Assembly: GCF_902753875.1 (NCBI RefSeq)
Contig: NZ_CADDTS010000025.1
Coordinates: forward strand, 61,913 to 125,912
Length of the DNA: 64,000 nt
From: Acinetobacter bouvetii
Lineage (GTDB): Bacteria > Pseudomonadota > Gammaproteobacteria > Pseudomonadales > Moraxellaceae
Direction: 5' to 3'
Below are positions 47,534 to 54,597 of this stretch, in pieces (position 1 is the stretch's first letter; every line of letters starts with the position of its first letter). The position numbers were made by a program, and so were the translations under genes. Under the pieces are notes generated by a model. The model searched no databases. It was not told the DNA's origin and saw only the letters and a program-made list of their open reading frames with translations.

Positions 47534-48406
47534 TTAAAGCGCTTTCAACTGCTGTGAACCAATCCAGTGTTTGGAGAACTGATAGGCTGCACGACCAGAG
47601 CGCTGACCGCGACCCTGACACCATCTTAATGCTTCAGCACGAGTTTCTTCTGTCATCGGCATATTGGCTTTTGCTAAATAGTGCTGCACGATTTCCAGGT
47701 ACAGATTTTGATCCATTGGATAAAACGACAGCCACATGCCAAAACGGTCAGATAAAGAAATTTTTTCTTCAATGGCTTCTTGCGGATGCAATTCTGTATA
47801 TTGCGGAACATCCACCCGGGTGACAGGTGTGTTTTCATGCATGAATTCAGGTAGCAAATGACGACGGTTACTGGTGGCATAAATAATAAAATTACTTGAA
47901 CCTGATTGTAATGAACCATCGAGGACGCTTTTTAGGCTGCGATAGTTTTCATCTTCAGCGTTAAAAGCCAGATCATCACAGTAGACAATGAATTTTTCAG
48001 GTCGAGCTTCAATCAATTGCTGAATAATAGGTAAATCAGCTAAATCGTCACGTTCAATTTCAATTAAACGTAAACCTTCAGCTTCGTACTCTGTTAACAG
48101 GGCACGAACAATTGAAGATTTTCCTGTACCGCGTGAGCCAGTCAATAACACATCGTTGGCAGGTAAGCCTTTTAAAAACTGCAGTGTATTTTGAATCACT
48201 TTCTCTTTTTGACGCTCAATGCCTTTTAAATCATCCAAATCAATTTTTTTGGGCTGCTGGATGGCTTTTAGCTGTTTATCTTGCCACTTATAAGCAGACG
48301 CCTCAAAGTTGGTTTCTTGTTTCAGTTCAGGTAAGTTTTGCTGTAGTTGATGGAGTACAGTAGAAAGAACTTGTAAGATATTGTCAGGTAAATCAATTGT
48401 TGCCAT
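47534..48406 (-). CDS. DUF815 AAA-type ATPase
   Basis: A 290-residue ATP-binding protein. Walker A is LTGSRGTGKSSIVRALL (about residues 90-106) and a Walker B-like IVYCDDLAF follows. FIIYATSNRRHLLPEF is the DUF815 hallmark. C-terminal helices with the arginine-rich GRGQRSGRAAYQF resemble an AAA lid with sensor. The cellular role is unknown in all members; no partner gene is adjacent on the strand. Confidence 0.9.
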   Translation of the reverse strand: MATIDLPDNILQVLSTVLHQLQQNLPELKQETNFEASAYKWQDKQLKAIQQPKKIDLDDLKGIERQKEKVIQNTLQFLKGLPANDVLLTGSRGTGKSSIVRALLTEYEAEGLRLIEIERDDLADLPIIQQLIEARPEKFIVYCDDLAFNAEDENYRSLKSVLDGSLQSGSSNFIIYATSNRRHLLPEFMHENTPVTRVDVPQYTELHPQEAIEEKISLSDRFGMWLSFYPMDQNLYLEIVQHYLAKANMPMTEETRAEALRWCQGRGQRSGRAAYQFSKHWIGSQQLKAL

Positions 48407-48601
48407 GATTGTTCAGCTTATACGTACGAAGTGAAAAGAAAGATTTTTACAGGGGAACTGTATATCAAATAGTCATAGTTTGCCAATTGAATAGCGGGTA
48501 TCATGGTTGATTAATCACTTGTGTATTGTGCAAATGCAAATATGATGTTCGATACCTGATTAGGGATAGCAAATAACAATGAAAGTGTTTGAGGGATAGA
48601 T

Positions 48602-50113
48602 ATGTTATTTAATGATTTCACAAAAGATATTAATCCACATCAAGCGTATCGTCTAAAAAAATTAAAAAGCCAACTTGCCGCAGCTGAAACTTATGAAGAA
48701 TGGAAAAGCATTGCCTTAAAAATAGATGAAGAATCAGGTGCACAAGAGTGGAAATTTGATAACTGTTCGCCGTATTTTGATGCTGAAATTATTTCTCAAC
48801 GCTTAAACCGGTTGAAGCGCTACCGTTTTCAAAAACGTACTGAAGATCTCATGTACATTTTACGTGAAGGTTTAACCTACGATATTGCCAATATTGCACA
48901 TCCCATGCTGTTTACCACGACTTATGTGGGTACTAAAAAAATCATTGAAGACTATGTAGAGGAAGTTAGCGAAAGTTTGGCCTACGTTGCTTCGAGTAAC
49001 TGTACTTGCCTATCTATGGCGGAAAAAATTGAATTTTTCCAGCATTGTAAAAAGGCCTATGGCCAGCCTGCGATTATGTTTTCAGGTGGTGCAACATTAG
49101 GTCTGTTTCATACTGGCGTATGTAAAGCCTTGTTGGAACAGGATTTAATGCCAAAAGTGCTATCGGGTTCCAGTGCCGGAGCTATTATGACGACCATGTT
49201 GGGGACGTCAAAACCTTCCGATATTAACAGTCTGTTAAATGGGGAAAACTTTTTTACTGAAGCTTTTCATTTTCGTAAATTTAGCGAAATTTTAAAAGGC
49301 AATGGTGGTTTTGCCGATGTGAAATACCTGAAAAAGTTTCTGGTTGAAAATTTGGGTGATGTCACTTTTGAGGAAGCCTTTAAAACATCAGGTTTGCATA
49401 TCAATGTCGCTGTTGCACCTTATGATACTTCGCAACAAGCCCGCATTATGAACACCTATACTTCACCAGATCTATTAGTCTGGAGTGCTGTGCTGGCATC
49501 TTGTGCAGTGCCGATCCTATTTCCACCGGTTAAACTGACCAGTAAGCGCCATGACGGGCAATTAACCCCTTATATGTCAGATACGCGCTGGGTAGATGGC
49601 AGTGTCAGAAGTGATTTCCCGCAAGAGAAAATGGCCCGACTGTATAATCTAAATTATACCATTGCCAGTCAGGTTAATCCGCATATTGTGCCATTTATGC
49701 AAAGTGACGCCGAGCGTTACCGTCAAGATATGATGAGCTGGCCAGAACGGATTATTCGCCGTCAGGGTAAAGTGATTACCAAAGGCATTATGGATTTTAC
49801 TCGCGGTCGCGTCGGAGGGATCCCATCTGTACGCCGTCTGCTGGATCATGGTTATGGAGTGATTGATCAAGGCTATTATGGAGATTTGAACATTGTCGGG
49901 GATTATAGCTTACGTCACTATAGCTATATGTTGCAAAATCCACGTCCATATTTGTTCAAGTTGTTGCAAAGAGAAGGTGAGCGGGCAACATGGCCGAAAA
50001 TATCCTCCATCGAAACCCATGCCCGGGTTGGTAAAACCATCCAACACTGTTTAGAGCTGTTAAGTTATCAACATGATCCAGAGCAAAAATCCGCAGAATT
50101 TATTGCAGTTTAA
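48602..50113 (+). CDS. Patatin-like lipase with DUF3336 domain
   Basis: A 503-residue lipid acyl hydrolase. The N-terminal DUF3336 region (residues 1-140) precedes the patatin core. FSGGATLGLFHTGVCKALLE holds the oxyanion stretch, SGSSAGAI is the GxSxG nucleophile elbow, and WVDGSVRSD holds the dyad aspartate. The architecture matches yeast TGL-type and bacterial triacylglycerol lipases, so neutral lipid or wax ester breakdown is plausible. GAGGGATAG lies before the ATG. Its 3' end overlaps the kinase gene by 41 bases. Confidence 0.9.
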   Translation: MLFNDFTKDINPHQAYRLKKLKSQLAAAETYEEWKSIALKIDEESGAQEWKFDNCSPYFDAEIISQRLNRLKRYRFQKRTEDLMYILREGLTYDIANIAHPMLFTTTYVGTKKIIEDYVEEVSESLAYVASSNCTCLSMAEKIEFFQHCKKAYGQPAIMFSGGATLGLFHTGVCKALLEQDLMPKVLSGSSAGAIMTTMLGTSKPSDINSLLNGENFFTEAFHFRKFSEILKGNGGFADVKYLKKFLVENLGDVTFEEAFKTSGLHINVAVAPYDTSQQARIMNTYTSPDLLVWSAVLASCAVPILFPPVKLTSKRHDGQLTPYMSDTRWVDGSVRSDFPQEKMARLYNLNYTIASQVNPHIVPFMQSDAERYRQDMMSWPERIIRRQGKVITKGIMDFTRGRVGGIPSVRRLLDHGYGVIDQGYYGDLNIVGDYSLRHYSYMLQNPRPYLFKLLQREGERATWPKISSIETHARVGKTIQHCLELLSYQHDPEQKSAEFIAV

Positions 50114-50915
50114 GGCTGCGGATTTTTCCGATATCAATTTAATACTGAAAACCAAGCCCAGAAGTTTGACTTTTGGGCGTTATCTTTATGCCTTTGCATA
50201 TCAGCAGCAGCACTACTGGTTAAAAACTCAAGCTTTAAATGTCAATGCTACAATTGAAGTAGGATTCTTAAATGAATGGGCATTTTATCAACAATGGATA
50301 GATACGCCAAAGCAGCCTGAATTTTTATTACCTTTTCAAATGCTTTCTGAGTTCAATATCGAAGATCTAGAACAGCAGGATGCTACAGCGCTGATTTTGC
50401 CGCATGGTGAGGCGCTATGGATTGAGCATGCTGAACGTTCAGTCCATGCGATTAAGCAGCGTATCGGCCAGTTGCTGGATGCTGTGGATCAATTGCACCA
50501 ATCTGGTTGGATTCACGGTGATTTAAAACGAGAGCATGTAGTTGCCTATCAGCAACAGCTTTGTTTGATCGATTTTGAGCAGGTACAAAAAATTGATTCA
50601 CCCACAAATCTGCAAAATCTGACGGCAACACCGCGTTATATGGCACCAGAACTTTTTCATGGTGAAGCAAAAACCGTGCAAACTGATATTTATGCTTTAG
50701 GCATTATTTTGTATGAATGGCTGAGCGGGCAACGTTTACGTGCAAAAAATTATCAGGAATGGGCATATTTACACTGTCAGTGCTTAAGTATTGAACTTCC
50801 ACAGCAATTTTCAATTTTTGAGAAACTGCTTTCGGGCATGCTGGCCAAACAAAAAGCCCAGCGTTTTACCGATATTTACAGTATAAAACAGTGCTTAATC
50901 ACTGAAATTGCTTAA
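50073..50915 (+). CDS. Ser/Thr-kinase-like protein overlapping the lipase gene
   Basis: A 280-residue protein-kinase-fold protein. The ATP lysine is likely in YWLKTQAL. The catalytic loop is HGDLKREHV (N replaced by H relative to HxDLKxxN), the metal loop is DFEQ in place of DFG, and TPRYMAPELF is the APE segment with activation-loop Thr/Arg. The glycine-rich loop is not recognisable. It could phosphorylate proteins or small molecules. ATG 50073 lies within the lipase gene in another frame, 41 bases before its stop, so translation is probably coupled. Confidence 0.78.
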   Translation: MIQSKNPQNLLQFKAADFSDINLILKTKPRSLTFGRYLYAFAYQQQHYWLKTQALNVNATIEVGFLNEWAFYQQWIDTPKQPEFLLPFQMLSEFNIEDLEQQDATALILPHGEALWIEHAERSVHAIKQRIGQLLDAVDQLHQSGWIHGDLKREHVVAYQQQLCLIDFEQVQKIDSPTNLQNLTATPRYMAPELFHGEAKTVQTDIYALGIILYEWLSGQRLRAKNYQEWAYLHCQCLSIELPQQFSIFEKLLSGMLAKQKAQRFTDIYSIKQCLITEIA

Positions 50916-50982
50916 GAAAAATACAGAAAAACGGTTTTTGTTTTTTATTTAAACAAACAAGTGGATTTTTCATAAAAAGGTC

Positions 50983-51009
50983 TTGTCATGAGGAATCGAT
51001 CTCTATAAT
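50983..51009 (+). promoter_or_regulatory. Promoter of the tRNA array
   Basis: TTGTCA and a perfect TATAAT (51004-51009), with a short 15-base spacer, 13 bases before the first tRNA. The sub-optimal spacing lowers certainty. Confidence 0.5.
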
Positions 51010-51022
51010 ATACACAGCCATC

Positions 51023-51107
51023 GGGGGCGTGGCGAAATTGGTAGACGCACTGGATTTAGGTTCCAGCGCCGCAAGGTGTAAGAGTTCGAGTCTCTTCGCC
51101 CCCACCA
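51023..51107 (+). tRNA. tRNA-Leu (UAG)
   Basis: 85 bases including an encoded CCA. The acceptor GGGGGCG pairs with CGCCCCC. The anticodon loop TTTAGGT between CTGGA and TCCAG gives anticodon TAG. A long variable arm and TTCGAGT T-loop are typical of leucine tRNA. Confidence 0.95.
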
Positions 51108-51141
51108 CTTAAATATCATCATGGTATGATAGTTAGGTTAC

Positions 51142-51215
51142 AGAGGATTGGTGTAATGGTAGCATGACGGTCTCCAAAACCGTTCGTCAAGGTTCGAATC
51201 CTTGATCCTCTGCCA
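51142..51215 (+). tRNA. tRNA-Trp (CCA)
   Basis: 74 bases with encoded CCA. The acceptor AGAGGAT pairs with ATCCTCT. The anticodon loop CTCCAAA gives CCA. A1-U72 and discriminator G73 match tryptophan identity. The D-arm (TGGTGTAATGGTAGCAT) is short. Confidence 0.85.
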
Positions 51216-51252
51216 AGTTTTAAAAATCCAACTACTTTGTTGGTATCCTGAT

Positions 51253-51337
51253 GGGGACGTGGCGAAATTGGTAGACGCACTGGATTTAGGTTCCAGCGCC
51301 GCAAGGTGTGAGAGTTCGAGTCTCTCCGTCCCCACCA
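51253..51337 (+). tRNA. tRNA-Leu (UAG), second copy
   Basis: 85 bases. The body is nearly identical to 51023-51107; the acceptor changes from GGGGGCG to GGGGACG with matching CGTCCCC, and there is one further base change in the T-arm region. Anticodon TAG, encoded CCA. Confidence 0.95.
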
Positions 51338-51344
51338 TCATATT

Positions 51345-51372
51345 AAAGCAAGGTAAATAACCTTGCTTTTTT
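51345..51372 (+). terminator. Terminator between tRNA genes, first copy
   Basis: AAAGCAAGGT-AAATA-ACCTTGCTTT plus T run. A near-identical structure follows the last tRNA. Confidence 0.8.
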
Positions 51373-51410
51373 GTTGTAAAAAAATCCAGCTACTGAGTTG
51401 GTACCCTAAT

Positions 51411-51496
51411 GGGGATGTGGCGAAATTGGTAGACGCACTGTGTTCAGGTCGCAGCGCCCTCTGGGCATGAGAGTTCGAGTCTCTCCATCCCCACCA
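51411..51496 (+). tRNA. tRNA-Leu (CAG)
   Basis: 86 bases with encoded CCA. The acceptor GGGGATG pairs with CATCCCC. The loop TTCAGGT gives anticodon CAG. The D-arm (TGGCGAAATTGGTAGACGCA) is the same as in the other leucine tRNAs here. Confidence 0.95.
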
Positions 51497-51500
51497 TATT

Positions 51501-51527
51501 AAAGCAAGGTAAATACCTTGCTTTTTT
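51501..51527 (+). terminator. Terminator of the tRNA array, second copy
   Basis: AAAGCAAGGT-AAAT-ACCTTGCTTT plus T run, one loop base shorter than the copy at 51345-51372. Confidence 0.85.
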
Positions 51528-51553
51528 ATTGTCAGTAAAAAATGAACATAAAT

Positions 51554-51576
51554 AAAAAGCCCAAAATGGGCTTTTT
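51554..51576. terminator. Terminator downstream of the small minus-strand gene
   Basis: AAAAAGCCCA-AAA-TGGGCTTTTT, a symmetric stem lying 59 bases from the end of the 51635-51838 gene. Confidence 0.75.
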
Positions 51577-51634
51577 AAAATAGATTTGAAATTATTATTG
51601 TTTTTGTCTCGATCCAAAAGTGAAAAATAGCCTT

Positions 51635-51838
51635 TTAAGCTTTCAAGTGATCTTCGAATTCTTCACCAAGTTTCATCGCCAGTTGATTGCCGGCTAAATC
51701 ATAAGTCACCAGACCATATTCTTTTTTAAAGCTAAAGGTAAATCCACGATTATCGGTTAAAGATTTCACTGAGTAGCCTAATTTTTCTAACCAGATACGA
51801 AATGCAATTAAATTTTTTGCTTTAACAACTTTCTTCAC
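51635..51838 (-). CDS. Small protein of unknown function (67 aa, GTG start)
   Basis: AAGGAG seven bases before a GTG at 51838 supports real translation. The product is small, with basic N-terminus (KKVVKAKNLIAFRIWLEKLGYSV) and a beta-rich middle (RGFTFSFKKEYGLVTYDLAG). There is no signal or membrane segment. I do not recognise the family. Confidence 0.65.
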   Translation of the reverse strand: MKKVVKAKNLIAFRIWLEKLGYSVKSLTDNRGFTFSFKKEYGLVTYDLAGNQLAMKLGEEFEDHLKA

Positions 51839-52317
51839 GAGAGAACTCCTTGTGTATAGGGGATACTTGTTGAGTAGTATTTAATAATTAATAGGGATAT
51901 AGGTTTTTTTTTAAAGGGGAGTTATGTGCTGTTTTTTAAAAAATAAGTATTTTGTGGTTTTTTTATTCAAAAATAGGCTAACTCTTCATTCAAGAATGAT
52001 TTAAAAATAAGCAATGAGCTGAATTGCATGGTTTTTTAGTTCATTGATTTTGATTGATTTTCATTGAACTAATATAGGGTTTTAGAGTTAGTAATATTTA
52101 TATACAATTTACAGTCAAGTTTAAAAGGTTTTGAGCTTAAATCTGCGGTTTAAATATCTTTGAGTACAATTATTCAACTGCATCATGACTTAATTCTTCA
52201 TTTAAATCTTCACAGAGTTCATTCAAAAAATAAAAATAGGCGCAATAGATGCCTGCTCGATGAAAACACGTTACAGTGCAGGGCGGTGTTTAGCGGCATG
52301 TTTTTAAGCTTAGCTAT
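51839..52317. other. AT-rich intergenic region, about 480 bases
   Basis: Contains poly-T/A tracts and a palindrome TAGTTCA...TGAACTA (52037-52071). No convincing gene or terminator. Promoters for both flanking genes probably lie here but were not resolved. The compositional bias toward AT is stronger than in neighbouring genes. Confidence 0.5.
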
Positions 52318-52638
52318 ATGCCAACTTTTTATGCTTACGATGATAATGACGATGATGGAATTGAAATGAGCACAGAAACCATTGAACAGCAGGTGTTGAA
52401 TCAGATTCAAAACATGCAGCAACAAGAGCTGATTCCTGTTGCTGTGATGCTGGGCCATGAAGATTGGTTAATTTTCACGGAACAATCCCAAGTGGCCTAT
52501 ACGCCTTTTGGCAGTGCGCGTCGTTATCAGCCGGCTTTGGGCGGTTTGCTGCTGGTCCGTGTCGATGAAATGCATATTACCAAAGTGGTCACACAAGTTG
52601 AGCTGGATGCCTATGCGCAAACCCATCAGATTTTATAA
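52318..52638 (+). CDS. Conserved small protein of unknown function
   Basis: A 106-residue product with an Asp-rich N-terminus (YDDNDDDG) followed by a compact acidic domain (VAVMLGHEDWLIFTEQ...GGLLLVRVDEMHITKVV). An alternative start at ATG 52366 (MSTETIEQQ) has GGA nearby, while 52318 lacks a visible ribosome site, so the true product may be 90 residues. No family recognised. It is convergent with gloB. Confidence 0.6.
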   Translation: MPTFYAYDDNDDDGIEMSTETIEQQVLNQIQNMQQQELIPVAVMLGHEDWLIFTEQSQVAYTPFGSARRYQPALGGLLLVRVDEMHITKVVTQVELDAYAQTHQIL

Positions 52639-52659
52639 GCACTTCATAGCAGACAACCA

Positions 52660-53391
52660 TTAAAACTGATCTTTTAACTGCCGCAGGCGCTGGAATTCTT
52701 CGACGCTGTCGGCTCTTAAAAACGGATTGGTTTCCAGTTCCAGTTCAATGCTGCTCGGCAAGGTCGTCTGACCGAGCATTCGCTGTGCTTCCACCTGTTC
52801 AAAGCGCTGCTGTATCGCCAGATTGTCCGGTTCAACGTGTAGTGCAAACTTGGCATTGGCCAGCGTGTATTCATGGGTGCAGTAAACTTTGGTTTGGGTA
52901 GGGAGGGCGGCCAAACGATTGAGCGAGTGATACATTTGATCATAAGTGCCTTCAAACACGCGACCACAACCCATGGCAAACAGGGTATCGCCACAGAACA
53001 GCACATCAAGTTCATCAATAAAATACACAATATGCCCCAGGGTATGACCGGGTACGGCAATAATCTCAACCTTTAAACCGTGAAAGCTGATTTCTGCTTC
53101 ATGCTGCAGTGGATGGCTAATAAACGGAACTTTAGTTAATTCTTCACGTGGGCCATAGACCGGGATATGCCGATTAAGCAGCAGGTCTGGAACACCGCCA
53201 GTATGATCTTTATGCCAATGTGTCAGCCAGATTTGACTTAGTGTTAAGCCATTCTTAGCACAATAGGCTTCAACCAGGTCTGCTTGAGTCGGGTCAACTG
53301 CAACCACTTCCTTGCTGGGGATATGCTCTAATAACCAGATATAGTTTTGTAATTGATTTTTGACATCAATCATATGGATTTGAAAATTCAT
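52660..53391 (-). CDS. gloB: Hydroxyacylglutathione hydrolase (glyoxalase II)
   Basis: Hydrolyses S-lactoylglutathione to lactate and glutathione in methylglyoxal detoxification. The 243-residue metallo-beta-lactamase fold has THWHKDHTGG (two-metal site), VPGHTLGH, FCGDTLFAMGCGR and CTHEYTLAN. The C-terminal substrate helix region is present (FLRADSVEEFQRLR). The start could also be ATG 53373. Confidence 0.95.
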   Translation of the reverse strand: MNFQIHMIDVKNQLQNYIWLLEHIPSKEVVAVDPTQADLVEAYCAKNGLTLSQIWLTHWHKDHTGGVPDLLLNRHIPVYGPREELTKVPFISHPLQHEAEISFHGLKVEIIAVPGHTLGHIVYFIDELDVLFCGDTLFAMGCGRVFEGTYDQMYHSLNRLAALPTQTKVYCTHEYTLANAKFALHVEPDNLAIQQRFEQVEAQRMLGQTTLPSSIELELETNPFLRADSVEEFQRLRQLKDQF

Positions 53392-53643
53392 AAGACACAG
53401 ATCAATCAGAAAGATATGAATAAGCTAGCCTTAAAGCCAAGTTTTTTCTAGTGGCAGATCGCAACTTGATCTGCAATATGCATCAAAAAAATAGTTGATA
53501 TTTCAAATGATCTAAACCCACAATAATGTAGATAACGATTTAATTTTAAATGAATGATATGAATTGACTGCGTGTCACTTTTTAATGCAGTCTTGAAATT
53601 TGGCCATCTGCGCAGGATGAGTCTTAAAATAGGGGGGATAAAT

Positions 53644-54462
53644 ATGAAAATGTATCAGGTAGACGCCTTTACAACGGAACTGTTTAAAGGAAATCCGGCA
53701 GCAGTGATTGTGACTGAACAGTGGCTGGATGAGGCCCTTATGCAAAATATCGCTCTGGAAAATAATCTGGCTGAAACTGCATTTGTGAAAGTCATCGATG
53801 CAGAAAATTATGAAATCCGCTGGTTTACCCCGACCACCGAAGTCAGCTTTTGTGGACATGCCACATTGGCCAGCAGTTTCGTACTGTTTAAAGATTATAC
53901 CGCAGCACTCACCCTTCAGTTTCATGTGAAAGATCTGGGTATTTTTGTGGTCAGTCAGGACGCTGATGGCAAAATCAAAATGAATTTTCCAGTCCGCCGT
54001 GCAGAAAAAATTCAACAATATCCTGAAATTTTAAAGCAAATTTTAAGCAAACCATTTAAAAATGTGTACTTAAACCGCCAAGCCTATATTGTGGAATATG
54101 AAAATTCACAAGATGTGCTGGATGAAAAGCCGGATTTGGCCTTATTAAAACAGTGGTCGAAGATGCAGTCACTAGAAACAAAGGAAACAGCCTTAGATCT
54201 GGCGATCACGGCGCAAGCAACTACGTATGATTGTATGTCACGTTATTTCGCACCAGCCAATGGGATTGATGAAGATCCAGTCACCGGCTCAATTTATACC
54301 GCAATTGTACCGCTGTGGGCCGATAAACTGGGCAAAAAAGAGATTTTGGCTTATCAGGCATCCACGCGTGGGGGAAAATTATATTGTGAATTGCTTGAAA
54401 ATGAACGTATTGAAATTTCCGGCTATGCCCAGTTGTATATGCAGGCAGAGTTATATCTTTAA
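53644..54462 (+). CDS. PhzF-family isomerase-like protein
   Basis: A 272-residue protein of the diaminopimelate-epimerase-like PhzF family. Landmarks are KMYQVDAFTTELFKGNPAAVIV, the catalytic Glu in NNLAETAFV, FCGHATLASS, and the C-terminal DEDPVTGSIYTA. Most bacterial members have unknown substrates; phenazine genes are absent, so this is not assigned to phenazine synthesis. ATG 53644 is preceded by AGGGGGGA; the longer frame from 53572 is rejected. Confidence 0.9.
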   Translation: MKMYQVDAFTTELFKGNPAAVIVTEQWLDEALMQNIALENNLAETAFVKVIDAENYEIRWFTPTTEVSFCGHATLASSFVLFKDYTAALTLQFHVKDLGIFVVSQDADGKIKMNFPVRRAEKIQQYPEILKQILSKPFKNVYLNRQAYIVEYENSQDVLDEKPDLALLKQWSKMQSLETKETALDLAITAQATTYDCMSRYFAPANGIDEDPVTGSIYTAIVPLWADKLGKKEILAYQASTRGGKLYCELLENERIEISGYAQLYMQAELYL

Positions 54463-54597
54463 CATTTCGCTATAAACACGGTACAAAGCTGTGGAAATAA
54501 GCAGCAATTTTTGCAAAAAGCCACTACTCAAGCCTAGTGACATTTTCTAAGATAGGTGCGGTTTAAAATTCATATCATTGAATAAATTGGAATAATT

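Noticed and set aside
51023..51496. tRNA array as a genomic-island attachment site
   Set aside because: No integrase and no direct repeat of a tRNA 3' end could be found downstream within the window.
52160..52369. Plus-strand open frame of 69 codons overlapping the start of the 52318 gene
   Set aside because: It has no ribosome site, a low-complexity product, and conflicts with the better-supported gene.
53572..53643. N-terminal extension of the PhzF-family gene
   Set aside because: The family starts at MKMYQVDAF and the AGGGGGGA site sits directly before ATG 53644.
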